Positions 37,625-50,559 of a stretch of DNA of 64,000 bases are shown here, piece by piece. The position numbers were made by a program, and so were the translations under genes. Within the stretch, counting starts at the first letter, position 1. Each line of letters begins with the position of its first letter. Origin of the DNA: Erythrophleum ivorense (taxonomy: Eukaryota; Streptophyta; Magnoliopsida; Fabales; Fabaceae); the NCBI GenBank assembly GCA_026724425.1, contig JAIUCV010000002.1, positions 7,445,001 through 7,509,000 on the forward strand, given 5' to 3'. The notes under the pieces were generated by a model, which had not been told where the DNA came from, did not search any database, and saw only the letters and a list, made by a program, of their open reading frames with translations.

Positions 37625-40600
37625 GATTCCGTCGTCCCTGTGCGCCGGATGCACCTCCAGCTGCTGCCTTTGCTAATGGCTCTTTTCTTTTTCCCCTAAC
37701 GGTAACGCCTGTTCCTATTTTTCTTTTACTTAATCATCGGGTGATATTATTTGTCACGGTTACCAGCGCGATCCAATGCGGCATAAACAGATATAATAAT
37801 TTAAAAAACAAATAATAATTTTTATTAAAAAATGTAATAGATATAAAATATATATATATATATATATATATGCCTGTGTATATGTCTATGTATGTATAAT
37901 TTTTTTATATTTTTATTATCAAATTTTTAATTAAAATATAATAAATATATAATTTTTAATTAAATCGTATATATTATTATTATTATTAAAAAATTATTAT
38001 GTACTTATCATATTTTATTTATAAAATTTAATAGCAAAAATATAAAAAATTGTCTAATCCTAATTAACCTTTAAAACATATCTATTTTTCTATCATTCTA
38101 GTTTTAAACCGCTTTAAGATTAAATTAGATATATATATATATATATATATACATAGATAATAATATTAAATAAATCTGATTTATCTCAATTAATTGAACA
38201 TTGTTAATTAAATGTTATTCAAAAATTAAAATTCATATTTATCTATTTTTTTTAATTTTGGTCTCTAATTACAATATTCTCATAATTTAAAAAAAATTAA
38301 AATTTAATGTATTAAACTATTAGTCTCATTGCAATAAACTATTTATCATCAATAATTTAAAACTTTAACATTATAAAGTTCGTAAAGTGTCTTTTTTATT
38401 ATATAATATCTCTATTCTCTTTCTTGTTTTTTTTAATTCTTCTTCATTGAATATTCCTAAAACTTTTAAAGTTAGTTTTTCCATGGTAAAAAAAAAAATT
38501 CTATGATAAAAAAAAAATTGGACAAATCTAATGTAAATTTAAGACAAAAACCAGATCCCCGTTACCGTTATTCTTATCCAACACAATTTTTTGATCATTC
38601 ACCGAGATGGATCCTTTTCAATCACTCACGTGGCTGCAAGGGTATCGTTAAGCAAATGTTTGATACGTGTTTTTTTTTTTTTCTCTCGTTTAGAGAGATA
38701 AACATTTTTAACTATAAAAATAAAAATTTTAGTTACAAAAAAAATTACATTTCATATTATAAAATTAATAAATTTTTTTATTGGTCACACTTGTATTTCT
38801 ACTTATTATTGTTCAAGAAATGATTCTTCATAATTAAAATATTTGAAAAAGTTATACTTATAACTATACATTAAAAATATTTATGATAAATAACATTAAA
38901 TTTTTAAAATTATTTTAAAGGTAAAAAAATTTTTTAGTTGAATTTTTGTTATCACAATTATAATTTTTTTTGTAACTAAAAATTTTATTTATATAGTTTC
39001 AACTTTTGATTTTTATACAAAATAAAAGACATATATTGATTATTTAATTGGCTGCACCTCCTACGCTCACTAAATCACACTATAACTGTATAGAATATTG
39101 GATCAGATTCTCTAAAATGAAGATCTTGTAAAATTTTCTGAAGTAAGGAATAGTAAGACATAATTTTATAAATAAAATAAAATATATATGTATATATATA
39201 TATATATTAAGAAAAAAAAAACACATTTAAGACACTCTGCTATTTCAGAGGATTTATATTCTAGAATATGTGTCTCTATATTGCATGATGCATGATTAAT
39301 GACCACCAAAACCAAGGATATTTTAGCCCCTTTTGTGTTGGGTTACAAATATGTGTAAGAAGTCATATATTGAAAAGAAAAATTAAATTTTGAGAAAAAG
39401 TATATTAATAAAAAAAAGTTTATAAACCTAATATTTTAAAAACTTGAATCAAGATGTGATACCAACTCTATAAATATATCAATCCAATGCTTTAGGGTTT
39501 GTCTCATATGTTTGATTACACGGTCTATTTTTTTTCTATCTTATTTAATATTGAAGCCTCTATTTATCAGAACATCAAAAACTAAATTTGAAACCCATGA
39601 ATAAATTTATTAAAAAGATGAAAATGAAATAAATGAAGAACATTTTAACAATTTTATGCAAGGTTTTGAAATTTAGACAATAGAAAATTTATTGCAATGA
39701 AATTAATAAATCAAGAATCCATTATGATTTTTTCATAATAAGGGGGGACACTGTAGTTGCAATAGACAAAGCATGGAGTGCAAGAATAGAGTCCCAAAGA
39801 AGGAATAACATATAGAGAAAAATTAAGTTCAATATTGACACAAACAAGAATAAGGACAATAACATAAAAGCATATCCGCTAAACTCTATTGCAAATAGGG
39901 CGAAATTGATTCAGGATCGAGAAAGTGTCTTCGAATAGACAGGTTAGACGATGAAATATGAGTCATTTGGGAACGAACGCAGATTTAAATTTAATTTTGA
40001 CCAAAGATTTTAGTAGAGCATAGATCTTCTGTAAAAAGTGAATGATTATTCACTTGGACAATGACTTTTTATTTTAACCTTTGATATAATTTCCCAATAC
40101 AAAAAATTTGAATTACTAGATTTGTTACAAGCAATGACAGAGCCACGTTGATTTAAGCGTAGGCAAATGTTCTTTTAAATTTTTAAAATTTATTTGTACC
40201 AAATATTAAGTTTTGGTATTACATTCTTATATTTGTTAAAATTTTGAATATATTAAACACACTCATATTGTATTTTTTTTTTTTACAATTTAATATTTTA
40301 ATTTTAGACTAAGAGAGAAACAAAGAAAAAGGTAAGTTCCCTCTTCCGCTTTTTGTTTTCCTTCTTTCTTCTTTTCTTCATCCTCCCATTTTCTATCTTT
40401 TTCTTTCCCCATTGGCTTTCATAATTGCACCTTCCCCCCTTTCCCAATTTCTGACCGCAGGTAAGTTCAAAGTTTAGACTTTTGGGTGTAAACTTTCAAA
40501 ATGTAATACTCTTATTTCTAATCTTTAATTTCAACTTTTTGAGATAATCTTTGAGACCAATTTAAAATTTAAAATTTCAATTAAGTCATTTTAGTTTCAA

Positions 40601-41110
40601 ATGCTAAGTTGATAATTAATTAGCTGTGTTACAATTTTTTTTATCTATCAGAACTATAAAAATAAAGAAGTAAAATTGTAATTTCAATTAATAGCATTTT
40701 ATTTAAATAATATATTATAAAAGTATAAATTATTTTAAATGGGAAATGAAAAAATTTTTGAGGAGGAAATTAATATGATACAAAAATTTTTATTTAAATA
40801 AAATAAATTTAGTATCCAACAACAAATTGAGATTAGCTTGAAATATTTACTGTTAGATCCAAAAAAATGAATTAAAATTTCAATTTATTATCTTAATAAC
40901 TAAAATAAAATATAAATAACATATTTATGAGAAAAAACCATTGCACTAACTAATCGGCGTCTTGGCTCAGTCAATGAACTTACCAGCAATAACTATCCCA
41001 GTTCACATTTTATATATTAACACGGTAACATTGGCTGAGAAAAATTCACAAATAGATTTGGTTTCCATTTTGTCGTGTTTATTGATCTGAACCAAACCAG
41101 TGTTTTATGA
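37625..41110. other. Intergenic between AP4M and the bHLH gene
   Basis: The first few hundred bases hold the AP4M promoter and 5' UTR (more GC-rich to about 37780). The rest is AT-rich, with (AT)n tracts at 37849-37871, about 38131-38151 and near 39190-39206. No coding sequence or clear transposon ends were recognised. Confidence 0.55.
37849..37871. repeat. (AT)n microsatellite
   Basis: About 11 TA dinucleotides, roughly 225 bp upstream of the AP4M start codon. Confidence 0.85.
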
Positions 41111-42014
41111 TTACATGTTTGCCTTCCTCAACAAGAAGGTGTGATCAGCCTCAGTAGGAGAACTATCAATTTCCCGGGCCCGTTTATAGCCCAGTACCAT
41201 CTGGCCCATACCAGAACTCACCAAAGCCCGATTCTCTACCACAGCCTTCAAAGCCCGTTCCAGTGCCCCAACCTCTTTTTCTCCCTCATCAGGCCACTGC
41301 ATTATAACAACACTCTTGGTCCGCCCACCAAACGTCATCATCTCAGCCCGAACTGCCTTTGCCCGAACCGACCGTATCGCCTGTGTTAGCTCCCGGTTCA
41401 GGTTGGGCCGGTCCTCGCAGCTCAGCGTTGCTTTCATTAGCTTGGGTTCCCCTGCACTCTCGCAAAAGCTCAGAGTTGCATCGTCCGACTCGCCCGGGAA
41501 CGGCCACGGGTCTGTGCCTGCAGGCTGATCCGACCCCGATGCGCCGCTGCTACTGCACGATGAATAACCGTCGTGACGACGAGCCACGTCATCCGCCTGT
41601 TTCCTCAGCTCTTTAACGTGTTGGACCACTTCCGCCAGCAACGAGGCCTTATCTGACTGCACCGTATAACTTTGAATTACCAAAGAGCCCTCGAATTCTG
41701 ATATGAATAACGATGGAGGGGTTGTTGTGGGAAAGAGGGAAATAAGATTTATAAATAATCACCTTAGCAGCGTTGGGGAGGAGAGAGCGTAGAGTGGAGA
41801 GGTGGGCGTTGATTCGCTGGCGGCGTCTCCTCTCAGCTTCCCTGTGACTCTTGCATGCTTCATCTGATTTCCTCTCTGACTTTGATGCGGTGCTCAGAGT
41901 CGACCTCCCACCGTTTAATTCCACTGGTTTGATCAGCGAGCTCGGTTCTTGATGATAATTACCACAATGATCTAACCATTTTTCATACCCATTGAAACTC
42001 TGAAAAGGAAGCAT
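41111..42014 (-). CDS. bHLH transcription factor with ACT-like C-terminal domain
   Basis: Basic helix-loop-helix DNA-binding regulator. Two exons, 41763-42014 and 41656-41111, joined in phase 0; 265 residues. The basic region CKSHREAERRRRQRIN (about 54-69) carries His57, Glu61 and Arg65, the spacing associated with E-box/G-box binding. The single intron falls in the loop after LLPNAAK, and the second helix SDKASLLAEVVQHVKELRKQ begins exon 2. A Ser/Gly-rich linker leads to an ACT-like region (about 155-210: LMKATLSCEDRPNLNRELTQ onward to VVIMQWPDE) that probably mediates dimerisation. The start is the ATG at 42014; the frame continues upstream only to a GTG. The layout fits the Arabidopsis bHLH30/32/51/106/107 group, but the exact orthologue is not resolved. 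Confidence 0.9.
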
Positions 42015-44252
42015 CTTTTTTTTTTTTAAATTATTGTTATTCTTCCACTTTGTTGAAAGCACTTATGATGGAAGATGAGTTTACGACTTACAAGCAAACA
42101 ACGTTGACGACGAAGTAAATAGTGTGAGGTGAGAAATGAGTATAATATGTATGTATATAGGGACGATAGCTTCGACGCACGGTGTTTAGGGCAGCTTTTT
42201 TGGTAGAACTGTAGAAGAGAGTACGTACATGGGAACTACAGAAAGTGAAAAGGAAAAAGAAAGCAAAGTAACAATAATACACAGAAGAAGGAACTGAGGT
42301 CAAGGAAATTAAAGAATGAAGGAGCGAAAACTATGGTAGCACAAACTTTCAACTCTAGTGGAAGAATGAGACCCAACACAAAGAGATAAATAATATAATA
42401 TGACAGGAGGAGAAGGGGAGCGTTACCCGAGGTGGAAGAAGGAATAGGAAGTAGCCAGGAAGGTTAAACGCTGTGACCTTTCACAGACCAGAGAATAAAT
42501 TAGTGTGTACAAAGAGAGGGAAAGTAGGTCAGAAATTATCACATCCTCCACCTGTTTTTGGATTAGCAGACAATAAAACATAAAAAGTTCTAGCTTTTTC
42601 AATCTGTGTTAACTTTCTAGTATTAATTTAATTGTTGAGGATATGGAACATTTAAATTATAATGAAATAAAAAATTGAGAGATGGTCATAAATTAAAACC
42701 CACTCAGGATTTTAGAAGATATAGGATAAAAAAGGGTGTGAGAGTGGAAATGAGAATGGAAAAGCATAGTGGAATTTAGGTGTAGATAAGGCAGAGGAGG
42801 AAGGAGGGACTTAATTACCGATAATGGTGACAGGTTGATTTGCATTACATCTAGTGGGATAGTGAGAGGCGAGTGCTAATTTGTTGGTTATGATTTATTG
42901 AAAACAGGTAGGGAGGGTTCGATCATTTTCAAAGGCAAAAGCGACGTTACTTAATGTTCATCATTCCTACGACGGCGCCGACAACATTGGCAAGGGAATC
43001 AAAACACGACAGCCGACAACCTCTGTTGGTCCTCGCAGAGAGTCATAGACTATCGTCTCGTCTATGTATCGCTTTCACACCCAGCTTATAATCCACGATT
43101 CCCCTTTGTTCCACTTGTTTGTTATCATCCCTCCCAAATACATGGAGCTCCAAAAAAAGAAAAAGTACTCTAATTTTCTTTTTAAAAAATTTGAATTACA
43201 TGGTAATATCTTTTACTTTAAAATATATACTTATTCCCTAAATCAAAATATTCTTAAAAATAATATTAATTTTTTATAAAAAATATAATTTATTAAAAAA
43301 TATTTAAAATTTTTGTTTTAATACTATTTATTTTGTGTTGATAACCATAAATTTAATTTATTGTAAAATTTTATTAAAATTACAACAATAATTATATTTA
43401 TTAATATGTATTTAATACAAATATTATTTTTGAAATTTTTATTATCATCTATAAATTAGTTAAATCAAAAAATTATTTTGTGAATATATTGTTTGTTTAT
43501 AATAATTTCTTTTTTATCAAATAATTTTTTTAATTTTTTTGAATTTACAAAATTGACTATTTTATATTGATCAAATATATATTTAATACTTTTTATATAA
43601 TATAACTAATAGATATGGCAGTTTTGTGGATATTTTAGTCAAAATAAATGTATTCATAACATTTTTTGTTTGAGGGAAAAATAAATATAATTTATCTTTT
43701 AATTTAAACAAAGTATATTTTCCCAAAAAAAAAATTTGAGCATCTCTTATAAAGGTTATGATGTTTTGGTTTCATTTTTCCCGGGAACTTGGTTGAAACT
43801 TCGAACTGCTCTTATGAAAGTGATGATATGCTAAAGCTTGCTTCTCTCTATTTTGTTTTTGGTACATTTTTTTTTTATCCCTGCAAAGTTAAAACTTAAA
43901 GCACTCGGACAAGCGGGGAAGAGTTTTACAGTCGTACATGCATGGATTCACGCATGTTCTTTTGCGGTGGACGTTGGGCATGTCCCCTTCATGTTCGTCT
44001 TTTGTATATTTCTTTATCCAAAATAGCTTCTTTACTATTATGAGTTTGAAATACTGCCACGCTAAAATTTAACATATAAAGATTGTGTTTTGCAACAACT
44101 AATGTTACAGTCGTCAACATTTCGTGGAATTGTATTAAACATTAGCAGGTGTAACCAGCGCAAATTGAAACTTGATGAGTTGGTGTGCTTTAGCATATTT
44201 TGAAAAAAGCTCGTTTCATTGGCGTCTTATGTTACTGCATGCAAACTCACAC

Positions 44253-44274
44253 ATATATATATATATATATATAT
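44253..44274. repeat. (AT)n microsatellite
   Basis: Eleven AT dinucleotides following an ACACAC stretch. Confidence 0.9.
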
Positions 44275-44680
44275 TGATTCTTATTCTTCTCACTACACAG
44301 AAGATGAAGAAACTAGGCAGCAATTGACTTATTATTCTACTATCATTATTTTCTCCAACTCTAAGAATTCAATAAAGATGCATACATATGAAAAAAGATA
44401 GCTCTCCGATTCTTTCATTCAGGTGAGAATTGATATTAGACTTTGTTGGTGATTCATGGAAAAATTTTAATTTAAATTCTCTCTAATTGATGGCGTCAGA
44501 CAATATTATAGGACATATTCCTCGCAATATTTAGTTTGGGAGACCAAAACGTGACTACGCCTGCTGTTAGCTTTCTACGTAAAATTCTTATAAATATCCA
44601 AACAAATAGATGGAGACAAAAAGAAAGAAAGCTAGATTGCACATTATAGTTTATTTGTAAATAATTTTTTAACTTTTAAA

Positions 44681-44978
44681 ATTTAATAATAACTTCTCTG
44701 AACTTTTAAATTTGTATAAATAATTTTATTGCCATTAGTTAATTCATTATTTTCTTAACAAAGTGTAACATATTAAAGAACTATCTACACATAAATTAAA
44801 ATTCATGAGATTATCTATACATAATTTAAAATTTTAAAGAATTATTTGCACAAAAAAATAAATTTTAAAATATGTATTATTACTGATGTATTACGTTATA
44901 TTAATAAAATAATAAATTAATTAATAACAATGAATTATCTCCACAAATTTAAAAGTTTATGAAAGTTCATTATTAAAT
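44681..44978. mobile_element. Fold-back / MITE-like inverted repeat
   Basis: The left arm (about 44681-44757, starting ATTTAATAATAACTTC) is the imperfect reverse complement of the right arm (about 44902-44978). The shared core is AACTTTTAAATTTGT. A spacer of roughly 140 bp separates the arms. The size, AT content, lack of coding sequence and palindromic form match plant MITEs. No target-site duplication was identified. Similar AT-rich palindromic sequence is seen near 51400-51540 and 61690-61870. Confidence 0.6.
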
Positions 44979-47900
44979 ATAATCCAAAATTCCAAAGAAT
45001 TTTGTATGCCAAAAAGGTAAAAGACTTACCTTGCTAACTAGTTCTTTCCTTGGTCTTTTACCCCCATATTGTCCCAGAGAAAGCACTGCAAAATATGCAT
45101 GTGAATATGTCGGATGGGTCCCCACTGAGATAGTAAAAATTAGGAAGCTAAGATCAACATCCCGTGTCAGTGCATCTGCAGCAGCAAGAGCAGGCCTTGC
45201 TGAGCTAAATAAGCACTAAGCAATAGTTAACCCCATTTGTTTTTCTTCTTTGCCACTTTTCTTTTTTACTGATTCTTGGATTCATTCCGTGATTTTGACA
45301 TCTCCACGCTGCAATCAGCATGCCTCAAATCTCACTCTTTAATTATCGACCTCCCTCTCATGCCTAGCTAGTGCGTATTAATTCCACCCCATAACTCTGA
45401 TCTCCCATAGTTTTTTAGACTCATCTGACCATTTATCCGGTAAAGTTTTTGGTTCACTAATTTAATAGCCATCGTTAATTTGAACCAATAAAATAATTTA
45501 AATAATAAAAATTATTATTTTAAATGGAAAAAAGTAATAAATTCACAAACTTTTAAGTCATAAACAAGATAGCAAAGTGACATATTTAATACAAATAAAA
45601 TTAAAACTTTAAAATAAGCAAACTGAAATGGAGGTAGCATGAGTTGAATTTAACAAGTCTTAATGACCCCTTTATAAATTGCAGACTACAAATTTTAAGT
45701 TTGCAAAATGTGAGCATATCAATTCTCAAATTGTTAATGCTCGCCTTATAGAGCAATTCACTACCAAGATAGAAATTAAAATTCACCGATAATGAAAATG
45801 CAACAAGAAAATTTATAAATAAAGAAGGCAGTTGGCAATTCTTTATTGTATTGCACACAAAATTTTGCGTCTGAATGAACTTTATTTTAGATACATCATC
45901 GATCACCAAAAACAGCTCAAATCAGTTTGACTATAAATAAAAGTCTGATTGTATTGCACATAATCAGTTTGAAACACCCGAGTCTGATGCTCAAGTCACC
46001 GCTTCAACAATCCAACCACCAGGGCTGGTTGGCATTTGATTACTATGTCCACGACCAATAAGCATTGACCAACAGAAGAGAAAGAGAAAAGTCAAAGATA
46101 TTCTTCAAATCTCTCATCATTGTCAGAGACAATGGACATTTGGTAAACCAAATCGTATCCTCTCGCGCCTATGTAAGATACAATTTAATACTTTAAATTA
46201 TATAAAAATATTTAAAATCGTATTGTATCAAGATGTCCTTATTAATACCATGTGCGTCGATCTCAATATCCAGATTTCCTCTAACTTTATCCGCCGACGT
46301 AGCAAAACCTTCACTGATCTGTATCCTTATAATAAAATGATACTGTTTCCTCCATAATGTAAAAAGGCCACAATACATCTGGTCACTCACATGAATATTT
46401 ATATATTTTGTTCAACTTTAAATGACAAGACTTTACCTTTTGATAAGTAAGACAGGCTTTTATTGCATTTAAATTTGACTGGAGTTAAAAGGGGAAAAGA
46501 TGCAGGGATGGAGGCCTTGGCATTTTGGTAAGCAAGCTTCTGTGGTACTTGTTTTTATTATACTATCCACTATCGTTTTGTGATGCCTGCCCACTGAAAA
46601 ACTGATCCCAAACCTTTTGCTTCCAATATTCAGATTTCAAAATTTGATAAAGAAAAACGAAGGAACAAAGGGTGAGACAGAAGTGTGAGAATGATGCGGC
46701 AAAATGAACCGTCGAGGCATAGGAATTTCTAGCATCCGGATTTTTTACTGCTCCTGCAACCGTTCCAGAGAGCAGTAGGAGAGAGCAACTGGGCGTGCTG
46801 TTCTCTCCATCTGAAGAGCAGAGATGAAGAGCAACGGAATGTACTATTGTGGTCTAAATGTTAATTTTGAATTATTTTTTCAATTCTACTTCTATTTTTT
46901 TATTTTGAATGAAATAAAATATAAGATGAAAATAATATTCTAACTTTCATTAGATGGTATTTTGCTTTATTTAAAATAAAAAAAATAAATGATTGAGATT
47001 GAAAAAGTAATAATAATAATATATAAATTATCCAAATCTATTTAAATGGTCCGGATAAAGAGCCATAAGATATTCAGATGTGAATTTCTCACAGGAACAA
47101 ACCTACGGATCATCTGAGTGTGGTCCTACAAAGGCTGCATGCGTCCCCATTGTCACTAAATGAGAACAAACCACTCATCTGTCAAGTGATGTTCCACTTG
47201 GGGAAAAATGGAATGACAAATAGTAAAAGAGGGAAAGATAATTAACATATTAAGCACAACATTAAAAATGTTTTACAAAATTAAAGAAAAAATTATGAAA
47301 GACTAAATGGAAATTCACTTATTTATATAAAACAAAAATAAGATTTTCATCTACTTTTAAAAAATGTGATCAATCATTAATTAATTCGTTATTACAACAG
47401 TATCAAACGTGCTCTATCATGGAAAGCTCACTCCGGAAAAGGTTCAGGTATAATCTAAAGGAACACATCGCTGGCACTGGAACTAGGTACCCAACAATCA
47501 TATCAGTGTATCACCTCTGTAAGTCATTGAATAATAATAGAACTAAGTATTGGGAAAAAATATATATATATACACACTTTTTTTTATATTTTTACTATCA
47601 AAATTTTTAATTAAAATATAATAAATATATAATTTTTAGACAAATATATCCTCAATTAAACCATATACTTCATGTTATTATTAAAGAAGTATATACTCAT
47701 TATATTTTAATTGTAAAATCTAATAATAAAGATATAAAGATCTACACTTAAATCTAATATTTAAGCATTTTTAAAACAGTTATCAACTGTTCACACAGGT
47801 GCACAACAATCGTTTCCCTATAGTCTATTTTAAATTTGAAGTCAAGAAGGAAAAATAAAGTCCCTTCTGTTTATGCCCTGCCCCGGAAAAGCACAGCGTT

Positions 47901-48168
47901 TAGTGTTAAGCACATTCCATACTTCTAAATTAATCACAAAGCCATTAGACTAAACAACCATGTGATATTAGAAAATAATGTATATTAATGTCAGCATGCT
48001 GTCCTCAACTTGTCTCATACCTCAGCAAAAACAACAAACAAGGAAGTGAAAGTTCAAACTAGCCCGGATTAATACAATCAAAATCAATACAAAATATTAA
48101 ATCTATCAGTCTCCTCACCGTCAATTCCTCAATCTCCACAATCTTCACAAGCTTAGGCAATAAACATG

Positions 48169-50559
48169 TCAATTTTTGTGGAATGGAGACCCAGGAGGAG
48201 CAGTGAGACCAAGTTTGTTCATCACTCTCATCCGCCGTTCACCCAACTCTTGGGATGTTCCTAATGAGGCTATTTCCTGAGTACAATATGGAAGCAAGTC
48301 AATATACCAGACAACAACGGAACTTACCACTAAATGAAATGAGAAAAAAAGGTTTGACCCCTTATACTTACAGGGCTTTGGCCAATGGGGTCATCGTCAT
48401 TCAACACCTTGATTTGATTTGGGGAATCTCCCACATTCTGTGTGCTGCTAGATGGCTTCAGTCGCTTTGATTTATCCTTGGCTGAGAATAATTTAGAAAT
48501 GAATGATGGGGAATACTTAGAAAGTAGACGGAATCACAGAAAGAGAAATGGAGTAAGATACTGTGCAATGTCAACTCCCTTTCCTAAAGACAAAGCCAAA
48601 GAAGCAGGGAGGGTTCACGCAAAACCAAATATAACACAAACAAGAGAAAAGAAGAGGAAATGAAGAAAGTAGATGAACTACTTGTGTGTCCCTTTTCCAA
48701 AAAGAGAAATTAAGAAGGATAACATAACAGTGATACATTTTGAGTGCCCTATCACCATGCCCTCAACCATTTTGGGCAGAAACCAATATAATAATTTTCT
48801 AGACAGCCTAAGTAGATGAACTGCATATGGTAGCATAAAGTGGAATATACTCACTCAAGGTTAAGTCCATATAAAGCAGTAAAATTAAATTTTAGATTCA
48901 GTGATTAAGTGGTAACTTAAACACATGATGGGATCGTAAAAGGCCAAAAAGCAGCAGGGAATGGTTAGGACTTTGATCTTTGCCACTATCATTCTTCTAA
49001 TTAGATTGAAATTTTAGCACAAGATGTGATGGGCTGGTGCTTCATCTACTCTTCAAGCCCAAAGGGCTTTTGCCTAATGAGATGAGTAAATAATATTGAT
49101 AAAACCATTTTTGGGACTTCTCCTAACAACTTATGCCGTTGAATGAAGTAATCCTTGGCACTGCCCAGAATTTGCTTTCATTTGTCATAGGTCCTAAGAC
49201 TTGGCATGTTAGATCATATACAAGTTTTGCAAAAGCATACATTCAATTCTGGAGAATGATTATGCAGTACATGTTGCTTCATTTGCCACTCCAATTTTTC
49301 TTAATCAAGTGGTTTTGCTACATATCATTATTATCTCTCTCTATCTCCGTTTATTTAATATGATTTGACCAAAAAGGACAGATTAGTGACAGAGAAAATT
49401 GCCACCCCCCTTCTTTTTCCTCTCCCCACACAGGCAGTAGTCCCTGCGGGGATCAGGGACTTTTGCCTTCCCTACAGATTAGACGGAAATGAACTAATCA
49501 GATCAGAAATGAGATACCGTCGAAGCCTTGATTGTTCACACTATTTGATATGTTCCTAGCTTTTATCTCTCACTCTTTTGTTTTCTCTGGATGAAGAAAG
49601 GAAGCGGCTATGCACTAGTATTTTGTACAGCAGAACCATAAGAAAGGAATTACAGGAAATTGGCCAACCTTTAGTCTTGGAACCCGAATGCTTTGATCTG
49701 CAGGGTTTTGAGCTAGGAAGGTCCTATGGCCATACACAAATGACAGCAGACAGTCAATACAAAGCGGTTAAGAACATTTGCTGCCTAAGATGAGTAAGTA
49801 GGCTGAATAACATGTTTATAAGTTACAAACTCATTACAAGTAATCCAAATAAAGAAGGTAGAGTTACCTGTTCAAGGGCTTGCTGAAATATTTCCCGGTA
49901 AGAACCATTATGCTGCTTGAGTATCTGAAAGCTCATATATTTGTCATAATTAGCACAATAAAAATCATGTTAAAGCCAATGGTTTTACAGAGTTAAAAAT
50001 AATAGAAACAAAGCAGCATTTTAAAAATGGAAGTACACATCAAATACTTACCTTTTCAAACTCAGAACGACATTTAATAGGATCCACATACAAGCTGCAG
50101 AAGGAACCAAACATATCTTTACTTATGGTGGCAAATTGTTGAGAACAAAATACAATAGAGATGGGTAAAAAGCACTGACTATTTATAGCTCCCATACAGC
50201 CTAACAAGAACTTTCCCTGCTGATCTTTCGCCAGGTTTAGCGCTCTTACTAACAGTATTTTTATCAACAACCTACCATATAGCTAAATAGATAAGATGGC
50301 AATTAAATTATCAACTAATTTAACATTAGACTCAGAATCATGCATTTACAGATGTCTTTCTTAAGGTAGACTAGAGCGGCAAGTATGGAATTTCAAATAC
50401 CTGTGCAGGCCACCACGAGCCACCACGAAGCTTGACACATATGACATCTCCCACTGCTACTACATCAGTTGTAACTTGCTCTCTTCCTTCTCCTTCGTTA
50501 ATCCAACCCTCATCCATGGAAGTATCCCTACATTCCATAAGTTTGCTTTCACCAGCCAA
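48169..50559 (-). CDS. Small PWWP-domain protein
   Basis: Probably a chromatin-associated protein; PWWP domains bind methylated histone tails and DNA. Seven coding exons on the minus strand: 50401-50559, 50180-50271, 50052-50094, 49868-49924, 49669-49723, 48372-48481 and 48169-48276; all junctions are GT-AG and phases close, giving 207 residues. The PWWP domain spans about 33-100: VAVGDVICVKLRGGSWWPAQ carries the signature as SWWP (48-51), followed by VLVRLYGSYKYLYVDP. A Lys/Ser-rich linker (about 120-170) and a C-terminal ELGERRMRVMNKLGL segment follow. The start is the only in-frame ATG before the domain. The protein is far shorter than most PWWP proteins and has no other domain, so it may work in a complex. 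Non-coding exons upstream (to about 51300) are possible. Confidence 0.88.

Larger units (their letters stand above)
42015..48168. other. Intergenic between the bHLH and PWWP genes
   Basis: The part to about 43070 is the bHLH promoter and is less AT-rich. Beyond it the DNA is AT-rich, with (AT)n at 44253-44274 and a fold-back element at 44681-44978 (listed). No supportable gene; the open frames are short and lack domain motifs. Confidence 0.55.

Noticed and set aside
42015..42062. In-frame N-terminal extension of the bHLH protein
   Set aside because: The frame begins at GTG (42062); the first ATG is at 42014 and the extra residues are Asn/Lys low complexity.
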